Assembly: GCA_900541465.1 (NCBI GenBank)
Contig: UQJY01000007.1
Coordinates: 1-58,888 of the forward strand
From: an uncultured Fusobacterium sp.
GTDB lineage: Bacteria; Fusobacteriota; Fusobacteriia; Fusobacteriales; Fusobacteriaceae
DNA: 58,888 bases
Direction: 5' to 3'
Below the pieces are notes generated by a model that saw only the letters and a program-made list of their open reading frames with translations, was not told the DNA's origin and did no database searches. Below are positions 1 through 5,961 of this stretch, one piece after another. Position numbers and translations under genes: made by a program. Numbering within the stretch: position 1 is the first letter of the stretch; each line of letters starts with the position of its first letter.

Positions 1-134
1 ATGATATATCAGATTATATAAGATTTTACAATGAAGAAAGATTACAAAAAAATTTAGGAAATAGAAGTCCTTTAGAATACAGAAAATTTAAAGAAAAAAT
101 GTCAATAATTGAGTTGAGCACTTGACAGGGTACA
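1..134 (+). mobile_element. Right end of an IS3-family insertion sequence (partial)
   Basis: The first bases encode the C-terminus of an IS3/IS150-type transposase and end in a short non-coding tail. The right boundary is an estimate: the sequence after the transposase stop reads into the interrupted replication gene by about position 130-135. The rest of the element and its other terminal repeat lie outside the window. The IS is inserted in the opposite orientation to, and within the 3' end of, the minus-strand replication gene. Confidence 0.6.
3..125 (+). CDS. IS3-family transposase (OrfB), C-terminal fragment
   Basis: Only the last 40 codons are inside the window, reading in frame from base 3 to a TGA at 123-125. 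The translation contains the pattern IRFYNEERLQKNLGN followed by SPLEYR. This is the typical C-terminal end of the DDE integrase domain of IS3/IS150 transposases (YN..R.Q..LGN.SP.EYR). The catalytic DDE residues are upstream of the window, so activity cannot be judged. It is oriented against the neighbouring replication gene, whose 3' end it overlaps. Confidence 0.75.
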   Translation, partial: DISDYIRFYNEERLQKNLGNRSPLEYRKFKEKMSIIELST

Positions 135-1161
135 GATCAAAAATGCCTTTATGTTTTACTGGCACATGTTCATTGACAAGCTCAACCAAAAAGGAAAAAT
201 CAAAAATCCAACTTTCATTTTGCAGATGCTTAAACACTCCTCTTTCCTCCCTGTAATGAGCAGGTATCTCTTTCCCTTGTTGCTTCAACTTCTTTCTGAA
301 CTGTCTTTTTACTCTCTCGTTTCGCCTGAAATTATTAAATTCAAAAGCTAAGTTCTTTTTTATTTTCTTTAAATATTTAACTGGTTTGGTAAGCATCTCA
401 TTGACAAGACTTTTTAAAAAAATGTCCTCAAGAACATCATTCAATAAAAATGTTTTCAGGCTGTTATCCAGTCCTGCACGCTCCATTACATTTCTGAAAT
501 AGTCTTGCCCGAACAAAACTTCAATTCTCGTCAGTTGCTTGTCAAGCATGATGTTATGATTTAGATACATTTCAAAAGTTTTATCATAGAGCTTTATAAC
601 CTTGCCTGTGTTGCCTTTTTTAAAGTCTGATATTTTAGAGTTTAAATACAAACTTCTATCTTTTTTTATGCTTCTTGGTATATCTTCATTTCTAAAGCTG
701 GATATAACAAGAGCCTTTTTATAGTTTGCACGACCAATTAAAAGGACAACTTCTTGCAATGTTTCAAAGTCTGCAACTATCGTTGTATCTAATTCTATTT
801 CTTTGATTTTTGCCTCAGTAATGTCAATTTCTATCCCAATATTTGAAAGTTTTTTTAATACGATTTCAATACTTTCTTTTAATTGTGCAAGATTTGAGTT
901 ATATACATTATGCCCGTTTATTATTTTGCTGGGGTTAAGTTCAAGAGTGGAAAAGTCATAAATATCTCCAGTATCTCTGCTGTTCCTTGTGTAAGACATC
1001 GAGAACACTCCAAACTCTGTATATTCAACCTTTTCAACGATTTCTTTTTTTTGTGTATATCTCGTTTCTTTTTCAAGGTCATCAAAGTTCAAAACTTTCA
1101 AGTTATTAAGAACTATCCTGTCAATACCGATGCTTTCAAGTTTTGTTATATCGACCTGCAT
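88..1161 (-). pseudogene. Rolling-circle replication initiator-like protein (gene II/X type), 3' end replaced by an IS
   Basis: The reading frame gives 357 residues with a good start (GGAGGTGTGAA before ATG at 1161). Visible patterns fit phage/plasmid replication proteins of the gene II/X family: NPSKIINGHNVYN near residue 78, a putative catalytic-domain stretch with KLYDKTFEM near 190, and RIEVLFGQDYF just after. I rate the family assignment as probable only. The last dozen residues (from about LYPVKC) and the stop codon come from the IS3 right end, so the native C-terminus is missing. The gene is the last of the minus-strand set of the small element and follows a 30-residue membrane protein gene by about 70 bp. 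Confidence 0.6.
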
Positions 1162-1229
1162 TTCACACCTCCTGTCACTTAGTTTTACCGTCCCCTATCC
1201 CGAAACATTATCATTTCAACCTTACTTTC

Positions 1230-1322
1230 TTATCTTCTTTTTTCTCTGCTGTATATATAGATTATTGTTAAAGCAGAGCCAACAACAACCCCAACAGCAC
1301 ACCCAGCTAAAAACATAAGCAT
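1230..1322 (-). CDS. Membrane micro-protein, 30 aa
   Basis: A 31-codon ORF starts at ATG 1322 (internal ATG at 1316), with GGAGG eight bases upstream, and ends at TAA 1230-1232. The peptide is one hydrophobic helix (LMFLAGCAVGVVVGSALTII) followed by a basic tail SREKRR, so it is a single-pass membrane protein with a cytoplasmic C-terminus. Short proteins of this build are common in phages and plasmids (DUF3789-like). It lies between a terminator and the replication gene. Function unknown; the strong ribosome site is the main support. Confidence 0.6.
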   Translation of the reverse strand: MLMFLAGCAVGVVVGSALTIIYIYSREKRR

Positions 1323-1348
1323 CGCATACACCTCCGTGAAATTTTTAC

Positions 1349-1397
1349 AAAAAAAAGAGGAATTAAGACACGCATCACTGCGACCCTTAACTCCTCT
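1349..1397 (-). terminator. Rho-independent terminator with a compound stem
   Basis: On the minus strand a 12-bp stem (AGAGGAGTTAAG with CTTAATTCCTCT) encloses a small CGCA/TGCG hairpin and is followed by eight T. It closes the zinc-ribbon transcript and separates it from the membrane micro-protein and replication gene, which therefore need their own promoter or read-through. Confidence 0.75.
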
Positions 1398-1423
1398 ATT
1401 GAGTTCTATCGGTAAATTTAATT

Positions 1424-1615
1424 TTATTTAAAACAGATTACTGTTATTTCTCCGCATTTTTTACATTTTAAAGTGATGCTTTCGCCGTCACTTGCAATGA
1501 CATTGCTCGGAAATTCGATATATCCGTCTTTTTTACTCTCAAAAATAAAACTATTGCATTCTTTACAATAATTTCTTTTGTTCTTCATTTCACTTTTTTT
1601 TAAAATTATTTTCAT
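1424..1615 (-). CDS. Small zinc-ribbon protein
   Basis: The conserved part is about 54 residues with two CxxC pairs, CKEC near the start of the domain and CKKC about 34 residues later, so it very likely binds one zinc ion. Function is not recognisable; such ribbons occur in phage and plasmid accessory proteins that touch nucleic acid. The start is uncertain: ATG at 1621, 1615 and 1588 are all possible and none has a clear ribosome site. A good AAGGAGAG sequence sits further upstream (about 1668-1675) with no start codon at the right distance, which may mean decay or an unusual start. Confidence 0.55.
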   Translation of the reverse strand: MKIILKKSEMKNKRNYCKECNSFIFESKKDGYIEFPSNVIASDGESITLKCKKCGEITVICFK

Positions 1616-1738
1616 GCACATATTAGCACACAAAAATTAAATTTGCAAATTTATTTTTTTAATGCTCTCTCCTTAATTATTTTTTACTTGCTTATATCAT
1701 ATCACATTTTTTTAAAAATAAAAGAGGTTTTGAAAAAT

Positions 1739-1760
1739 AGTGTACTAATATTAGTACACT
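1739..1760. repeat. Perfect palindrome, copy 1 of a repeated 18-bp operator-like site
   Basis: The core TGTACTAATATTAGTACA (1741-1758) is a perfect 18-bp palindrome; here it extends by two more bases on each side (AG...CT) to 22 bp. The same 18 bp recur at 3574-3591, both preceded by an A-run. This copy sits between the AbrB-like gene and the zinc-ribbon gene. A DNA-binding dimer site is the simplest reading. A T-run after this copy means it could also help termination. Confidence 0.8.
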
Positions 1761-1781
1761 TTTTTTGAGAGAGCCAAAAAA

Positions 1782-1810
1782 TAAAAAAATCTCGGGAAAA
1801 TTCCGAGATT
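1782..1810 (-). terminator. Rho-independent terminator after the AbrB-like gene
   Basis: On the minus strand AATCTCGG pairs with CCGAGATT around a 7-base loop and is followed by a T-run. It begins only 6 bases after the AbrB-like stop codon. Confidence 0.8.
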
Positions 1811-1816
1811 TTCAGT

Positions 1817-1996
1817 TTATTTTTTAATTAAAATTGTTCCAGCCTCTTCATCAAAAATTAATTGAACTTCTCTGTCTTCTTTTGTAAGTTGCATTTTTCT
1901 GACCCAACTCACTGGCAGAGTTATTCTCGAAGTATCTGAGCCTTTCCCACTTTTAGACCAAAGTATCTTTGCTGTTCGTATGTCTTTCTTTTCCAT
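1817..1996 (-). CDS. AbrB/SpoVT-like DNA-binding protein, 59 aa (copy 1)
   Basis: The protein starting at ATG 1996 (AAGGGGG upstream) has the swapped-hairpin AbrB pattern: an N-terminal beta strand, then SRITLPVSWVRKM, then an acidic turn and a final strand TILIKK. AbrB-fold proteins dimerise and act as transition regulators or antitoxins. No toxin gene is adjacent, so a regulatory role in the element is more likely; this is inference. It has the same length as, and clear similarity to, the protein at 3309-3488. It is the third gene of a transcription unit with two membrane micro-proteins. Confidence 0.75.
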   Translation of the reverse strand: MEKKDIRTAKILWSKSGKGSDTSRITLPVSWVRKMQLTKEDREVQLIFDEEAGTILIKK

Positions 1997-2085
1997 ATTA
2001 ACCCCCTTGATTATTTTTGAAGTTAATGCTATAATACAATTAATCGATAAATTCAAACATTTAATAAAAACTCTTGAATTAATTT

Positions 2086-2199
2086 TTAAGAGTTTTTATT
2101 TTTTTTGTTTTTATACCATTTGTAAAGCCGATACGAAAATTCTATTGTTTTACCAACTATCACAATCACAAGTAATATTTTCCAAATTTTATCACTCAT
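2086..2199 (-). CDS. Membrane micro-protein, 37 aa
   Basis: The ORF starts at ATG 2199 with TTTGGAGGTG upstream and ends at TAA 2086-2088. The peptide begins MSDKIWKILLVIVIVGKTIE and ends in a strongly basic tail (YKWYKNKKNKNS): one transmembrane helix with a cytoplasmic positive end. It lies between a 35-residue membrane protein gene and the AbrB-like gene. Function unknown. Confidence 0.6.
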   Translation of the reverse strand: MSDKIWKILLVIVIVGKTIEFSYRLYKWYKNKKNKNS

Positions 2200-2249
2200 A
2201 CCTCAACACCTCCAAAGCTATAAAGAGAGAGGGGAAGGGAGGGGGGATT

Positions 2250-2357
2250 TTACTCCCCTTTGTACCTCCTAATAACTTTCTTTAGGAATTTGATAAAAAC
2301 TATCATCAGCTTTATAAATTCCACAAGTGTTACTATTTTCCCGATAAATTCAAACAT
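2250..2357 (-). CDS. Membrane/amphipathic micro-protein, 35 aa
   Basis: The ORF starts at ATG 2357 with GGAGGGAAAAG upstream and ends at TAA 2250-2252. The sequence is mostly hydrophobic (about residues 4-25, VTLVEFIKLMIVFIKFL) with a basic end KKVIRRYKGE. It is the first gene after the palindromic promoter at 2386-2414. The following spacer is unusually C-rich on the transcript strand. Function unknown; it may be a membrane-active peptide or a phage-type micro-protein. Confidence 0.55.
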   Translation of the reverse strand: MFEFIGKIVTLVEFIKLMIVFIKFLKKVIRRYKGE

Positions 2358-2385
2358 GTGTTGCTTTTCCTCCCTTCATGTATAT

Positions 2386-2414
2386 ATTGTATATCGTATA
2401 CGATAGAAAGTCAA
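2386..2414 (-). promoter_or_regulatory. Promoter with a palindromic operator in its spacer
   Basis: On the minus strand TTGACT (2409-2414) and TACAAT (2386-2391) are separated by exactly 17 bp. The spacer contains the perfect 14-bp palindrome TATCGTATACGATA (2392-2405). A repressor bound there would block RNA polymerase. It drives the micro-protein/AbrB-like unit. Confidence 0.75.
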
Positions 2415-2423
2415 GATATTTTT

Positions 2424-2446
2424 TAAAAAAGTGGGAAAAATCCCAC
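2424..2446 (-). terminator. Rho-independent terminator after the antirepressor-like gene
   Basis: On the minus strand GTGGGA pairs with TCCCAC around a 4-base loop, followed by six T. It lies 10 bases beyond the stop of the 2456-3067 gene. Confidence 0.8.
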
Positions 2447-2455
2447 CTTTTACAT

Positions 2456-3067
2456 TTAATCTTTTAAACTCTTTGCAACAATATTTCTCATTTTTTCTCT
2501 TTTCATATCTATTTTTTCGGATTTAAAAGTTTCAAAATAGCTTAAGCTGTCATCTCTTTTTATTTTTACAAGCTCATCAATCTCATCATAAATTTTTGTA
2601 AGCTCATTTTTTAAATCTAATATTTTATCTTCTATATGCTCAGCTTCCTTTATCTTTTCTATCATCAACCTTATTGCCCAATCGTCAGATAATTTATTTA
2701 CATTTTCCCTTTTTCCTAAAAAAGTTTCTGCAAGAACATCTTTAGCTTTTAACTGGTAAATCATTAGTTTACTTTTCAATTCATCATCAAATCTTGCAGG
2801 GTTTATTTTTGCTAACCATATAGGCAGATAGTCAAGTTCTATCATTAGAACTTCTTGTGTTCCGCCGTTTGTGCAAAGGGGGGTGAATTTTAACCCCCCT
2901 TTCAAAAGTTCATCTTTTTGAAGTTTAGCTCTTTGATTTCTTTTTTGGTCTTTGGTCATTTTTAAATTATCACATATAGATTTTACAGAAATATAAATTT
3001 TATTATTTTCAATCACCGATAAAATTTGCTGCCCTTGAAATTCAACATTTTTAATTAAATTATTCAT
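2456..3067 (-). CDS. Phage antirepressor-like protein (P22_AR_N type)
   Basis: The true start is ATG 3067 (GGAGGTGCAAAAA upstream), giving 203 residues; a longer frame upstream is not used. The N-terminal 120 residues match the P22 antirepressor N-domain pattern: FQGQQILSVIENNKIYISVK, then DQKRNQRAKLQ, TNGGTQEVLMIELDYLPIWL and a conserved LKSKLMIYQLKAKDVL. The C-terminal third is a charged coiled-coil-like region (KIKEAEHIEDKILDLKNEL...) instead of a known second domain. Such proteins in phages counteract repressors or control lytic switching. It overlaps a 43-residue ORF upstream by 8 bases. Confidence 0.8.
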   Translation of the reverse strand: MNNLIKNVEFQGQQILSVIENNKIYISVKSICDNLKMTKDQKRNQRAKLQKDELLKGGLKFTPLCTNGGTQEVLMIELDYLPIWLAKINPARFDDELKSKLMIYQLKAKDVLAETFLGKRENVNKLSDDWAIRLMIEKIKEAEHIEDKILDLKNELTKIYDEIDELVKIKRDDSLSYFETFKSEKIDMKREKMRNIVAKSLKD

Positions 3068-3191
3068 TTTTTGCACCTCCAAGTTTCCAAGCAATTTCAA
3101 GTGCCAAATCTTGACTTAGGACATAAAAAGGTTCACTGATACCTTTCAGAATAACTTTGAACAATCCATTTTCACATTTTACAATTCTCAT
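3060..3191 (-). CDS. Small protein of unknown function, 43 aa
   Basis: The ORF starts at ATG 3191 with TTTGGAGGTAAAT upstream and ends at 3060-3062, overlapping the start of the antirepressor-like gene by 8 bases. This suggests translational coupling. The product (MRIVKCENGLFKVILKGISE...) looks like a small soluble beta/alpha fold without a recognisable domain. The ribosome site and tight coupling are the main evidence that it is real. Confidence 0.55.
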   Translation of the reverse strand: MRIVKCENGLFKVILKGISEPFYVLSQDLALEIAWKLGGAKNE

Positions 3192-3232
3192 ATTTACCTC
3201 CAAATATTAATTTATTTTTGGGGCAAAATATG

Positions 3233-3262
3233 ATACAATACAGTTGTTGGGCGGTATTGTAT
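3233..3262. promoter_or_regulatory. Inverted repeat, candidate operator
   Basis: ATACAATAC (3233-3241) and GTATTGTAT (3254-3262) form a perfect 9-bp inverted repeat with a 12-bp spacer. A minus-strand TATAAT overlaps its edge (3261-3266), but no good -35 was found. It lies upstream of the 43-residue ORF and the antirepressor-like gene and downstream of the second AbrB-like gene. Confidence 0.55.
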
Positions 3263-3308
3263 TATATCGTTGCCCTGCTTTGAACTACGGTTTGAGGTGG
3301 GGCTTTTA

Positions 3309-3488
3309 TTATTCAGCCAGTTTTTTTATAGTGATTTCTTTTTTTTCTCTGTTATATATCATCAAAATTTTGTTATCTTCTTTTGATATTTGCATATCCT
3401 TAACCCATTCCATAGGCAAATTTGTTTTTGGCGTATATGACCCACTGCCACCTTTTGCAAAATTGACTGTTTTTTTTACTTCTTCCAT
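3309..3488 (-). CDS. AbrB/SpoVT-like DNA-binding protein, 59 aa (copy 2)
   Basis: The ORF starts at ATG 3488 with GAGGTGAGAAA upstream and ends at TAA 3309-3311. The product resembles the 59-residue protein at 1817-1996: TNLPMEWVKDMQISKED here against TLPVSWVRKMQLTKED there, and both end in I.IKK. It is thus a paralogous AbrB-fold protein, probably a small dimeric transcription regulator. Its promoter carries a separate operator-like inverted repeat, and the 18-bp palindrome lies just upstream. Autoregulation is plausible but not shown. Confidence 0.75.
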   Translation of the reverse strand: MEEVKKTVNFAKGGSGSYTPKTNLPMEWVKDMQISKEDNKILMIYNREKKEITIKKLAE

Positions 3489-3501
3489 TTTCTCACCTCG
3501 T

Positions 3502-3548
3502 GCCGTTCGCTATAAAATAATAATATCACTTTTGACGAACGGCGTCAA
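3502..3548 (-). promoter_or_regulatory. Promoter flanked by an 8-bp inverted repeat
   Basis: On the minus strand TTGACG (3543-3548) and TATTAT (3520-3525) are 17 bp apart. GCCGTTCG (3502-3509) and CGAACGGC (3536-3543) form a perfect inverted repeat that brackets the -10 region, as repressor half-sites often do. The GC-rich half-sites stand out in this AT-rich DNA. Confidence 0.7.
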
Positions 3549-3573
3549 GATATTTTTTTATTTTTTAAAAAAG

Positions 3574-3591
3574 TGTACTAATATTAGTACA
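3574..3591. repeat. Perfect 18-bp palindrome, copy 2
   Basis: TGTACTAATATTAGTACA, identical to 1741-1758. It lies about 26 bp upstream of the -35 element of the second AbrB-like gene. Function unknown; candidate regulator or replication-protein site. Confidence 0.8.
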
Positions 3592-3669
3592 GGAATTAAA
3601 AAATTTTTTATGATACATATAATTTTAATGAAAATCGCCAAACCACAGAAATAGAGCCTTTCAGAGCAT

Positions 3670-3699
3670 AAAAAAAAGAGAGTTTACACTCTCTTTTTT
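3670..3699. terminator. Bidirectional terminator downstream of guaA
   Basis: GAGAGT pairs with ACTCTC around a 4-base loop, flanked by an A-run on the left and a T-run on the right, so it can end transcription in both directions. It ends the minus-strand guaA transcript. A second short hairpin (AAGCC/GGCTT with T-run, 3716-3735) lies closer to the gene. The stretch between the two and the AbrB-like promoter holds no gene. Confidence 0.75.
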
Positions 3700-3781
3700 C
3701 AATTAAGCCCATTTTAAGCCCAACAGGCTTTTTTTATAACCTTAAATTAAGTATTTATACAGTTTTATGAAGTTTGTGATA

Positions 3782-5320
3782 TTATTCCCACTCAATTGTT
3801 GCTGGTGGCTTAGAAGAAATATCGTAAGTTAATCTATTGATTCCTTTAACTTCGTTGATAATTCTGTTTGAAACTTTTTCTAAAAATTCATAAGGAAGTC
3901 TTGACCAAGTTGCAGTCATGAAGTCTATTGTGTTTGCAGATCTTAAAACAGCAGTATATTCGTAAGTTCTAACGTCTCCCATAACTCCAACAGATTTTAC
4001 AGGAAGAAGAACAACAAAAGCCTGGCTTACTTTATTATAAAGGTCAGCATTTCTTAATTCTTCAATGAAGATGTTGTCAGCTTCTCTTAAGATGTCAGCT
4101 TTTTCTTTAGTAACTTCTCCTAAAATTCTGATTCCAAGTCCAGGTCCTGGGAATGGGTGTCTGTCAATCATGTGATCAGGAATTCCTAATTCTCTTCCAA
4201 CAGCTCTTACTTCATCTTTAAATAATTCTCTTAAAGGCTCAAGAAGAGTGAATTTCATATCTTCAGGAAGTCCACCAACATTATGGTGAGATTTAATAGT
4301 CATAGAAGGTCCTTTTACAGATTGAGATTCTATAACGTCAGGATAAATTGTTCCTTGTGCTAGGAAGTCAACATCTGTAAGTTTTCCAGCTTCTTCATTA
4401 AATACTTCTATAAATTCTTTTCCGATTATTTTTCTTTTAGCTTCAGGATCAGAAACTCCTGCAAGTTTGAATAAGAATCTAGCTTCAGCATTTACACATT
4501 TGATGTTCATATGGAAGTTTTCTCCATAAATTTTCATAACATTTAATGCTTCGCCTTTTCTTAATAGTCCAGTATCAACGAAGATACAAGTTAATTGGTC
4601 TCCGATTGCTTTGTGGATAAGAGTTGCAGCAACAGAAGAGTCAACTCCTCCAGAAAGTCCAAGAAGAACTTTTTTATCCCCAACAGTTTTTCTTATTTTT
4701 TCGATTGTATCTTCGATATAGTTTGACATGCTCCAGTTCTTTTCACATTTAGCTATATTAAATACGAAATTTCTGTAAAGTTCTTTTCCATATTCAGTGT
4801 GAGTAACTTCTGGGTGGAATTGAACACAATAGATATTTTTTTCAGGGTTGCATGCAGTTGCAATACAAGAATCTGTATGAGCAATTTGTATAAATCCAGG
4901 AGCAAGCTGAGTAACATGGTCTTGGTGGCTCATCCAAACTTGAGAGTTATTTGGAATTCCTTCAAAAAGAGGGTTAGCTGCATCATCAAGTATAAGCTGA
5001 GCTTTTCCGAATTCCTGCTTATCAGCACATTCAACTTTTCCTCCTAAAAGGTGAGTTGTAAGCTGCATTCCATAGCAAACAGCAAGAACTGGAATTCCTA
5101 AATCATATATTTTTTTGTCTATCATGAAAGCGTCTTCTAAATAAACAGAAGCAGGTCCTCCAGAAAGGATAATTCCTTTAGGTTCTCTTTCAACGATTTT
5201 TTCAAGTGGTTCGAAATATGGAACTATTTCAGCAAATACTCCCATTTCTCTTATTCTTCTAGCTATCAATTGGTTATATTGAGAACCAAAGTCAAGTATA
5301 AGAATACTGTTCTTTTTCAT
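3782..5320 (-). CDS. guaA: GMP synthase (glutamine-hydrolysing)
   Basis: Converts XMP, glutamine and ATP to GMP in the cytoplasm (purine synthesis). Start chosen at ATG 5320 because GGAGG lies six bases upstream; this gives 512 residues, normal for bacterial GuaA. Visible: class I glutaminase with catalytic Cys in LAVCYGMQL (about residue 82) and HPE triad part (YCVQFHPEV); ATP-pyrophosphatase P-loop [10 protein letters not shown] (about residue 225); C-terminal dimerisation domain ending PPATIEWE. The gene is monocistronic, followed by terminators. Its 3' end borders the small mobile element, and the 3' end of guaA is a known insertion site for genomic islands in other bacteria. Confidence 0.97.
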   Translation of the reverse strand: MKKNSILILDFGSQYNQLIARRIREMGVFAEIVPYFEPLEKIVEREPKGIILSGGPASVYLEDAFMIDKKIYDLGIPVLAVCYGMQLTTHLLGGKVECADKQEFGKAQLILDDAANPLFEGIPNNSQVWMSHQDHVTQLAPGFIQIAHTDSCIATACNPEKNIYCVQFHPEVTHTEYGKELYRNFVFNIAKCEKNWSMSNYIEDTIEKIRKTVGDKKVLLGLSGGVDSSVAATLIHKAIGDQLTCIFVDTGLLRKGEALNVMKIYGENFHMNIKCVNAEARFLFKLAGVSDPEAKRKIIGKEFIEVFNEEAGKLTDVDFLAQGTIYPDVIESQSVKGPSMTIKSHHNVGGLPEDMKFTLLEPLRELFKDEVRAVGRELGIPDHMIDRHPFPGPGLGIRILGEVTKEKADILREADNIFIEELRNADLYNKVSQAFVVLLPVKSVGVMGDVRTYEYTAVLRSANTIDFMTATWSRLPYEFLEKVSNRIINEVKGINRLTYDISSKPPATIEWE

Positions 5321-5387
5321 TAATACCTCCAAAAAATTTTAATATTATAAAATAATAATTTTTTAATTAACAATTAAATTATTTTAA

Positions 5388-5813
5388 TTAGAATGGAAAT
5401 TCATCGTCGTCAAAATCATTTCCAACAGGAGCAGATTTTACAGGCTCGGCAGCTTTTTGGTATCCGTCGCTGTAATTTCCACTGTTGTAAGAAGAATCAT
5501 CTCCAGATCCGTTTTTGCTTTCAAGAAATTCAACAGTATCAACTAAAACATCATAAGAAGTTCTTTTTTCACCGTTCATTTCATATCTGTTCATTTGAAT
5601 TCTTCCCTGAACTCCGACTTTTCTACCTTTTCTTAGGTATTCTCCAATAAGTTCAGCAGTTTTTCCAAATGCAACACAGTTTATAAAATCAGCCTCTCCT
5701 TTTGCAAAAGGTCTGTCAACAGCTAAAGAAAATCTTGAATATGCTTTACCGCTTTGACCAAATTTTAGTTCAGGGTCTCTGGTAAGTCTTCCTGTTAAAA
5801 TAACTAAATTCAT
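5388..5813 (-). CDS. ssb: Single-stranded DNA-binding protein
   Basis: Coats single-stranded DNA during replication and repair. The start is ATG 5813, preceded by AGGAGG, giving 141 residues. The OB-fold begins MNLVILTGRLTRDPELKF and continues with FSLAVDRPF and the ERLRKG-like EYLRKGRKVGVQGR region. A flexible Asn/Ser/Gly-rich linker follows, and the acidic tail ends DDDEFPF, the tip that binds partner proteins. It is divergent from polA, with both promoters in the 148-bp gap. Confidence 0.95.
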   Translation of the reverse strand: MNLVILTGRLTRDPELKFGQSGKAYSRFSLAVDRPFAKGEADFINCVAFGKTAELIGEYLRKGRKVGVQGRIQMNRYEMNGEKRTSYDVLVDTVEFLESKNGSGDDSSYNSGNYSDGYQKAAEPVKSAPVGNDFDDDEFPF

Positions 5814-5852
5814 AAATCTTCCTCCTAAATAAATCATAATTAATTAATAATA

Positions 5853-5939
5853 ATTATAACAGAAAAGCAAATTAAAAACAACGAAAATTGTCGTACTTTA
5901 TTCAATATTAATTATATTTATGATATAATTGATAAGGAA
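5853..5939. promoter_or_regulatory. Divergent promoters of ssb (minus) and polA (plus)
   Basis: For ssb, a minus-strand TATAAT (5853-5858) has TTGTTT 17 bp upstream (5876-5881). For polA, a plus-strand TATAAT (5934-5939) has a weak TTCAAT 17 bp upstream (5911-5916). The -10 elements are convincing; the -35 elements match only in part. Confidence 0.55.
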
Positions 5940-5961
5940 ATAAAAAACGGAGGAAAGATAA

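Noticed and set aside
1741..1758. TAATATTA core as a CRESS-type replication origin (TAATATTAC)
   Set aside because: The last base differs, the hairpin has no loop presenting the nick site, and the initiator looks like the gene II/X group, which uses other sites. Kept only as a loose idea.
3244..3654. 136-codon plus-strand frame
   Set aside because: It lies opposite the second AbrB-like gene, has no ribosome site and a low-complexity hydrophobic product; the minus-strand gene with its own promoter and GAGGTGA site is the real one.
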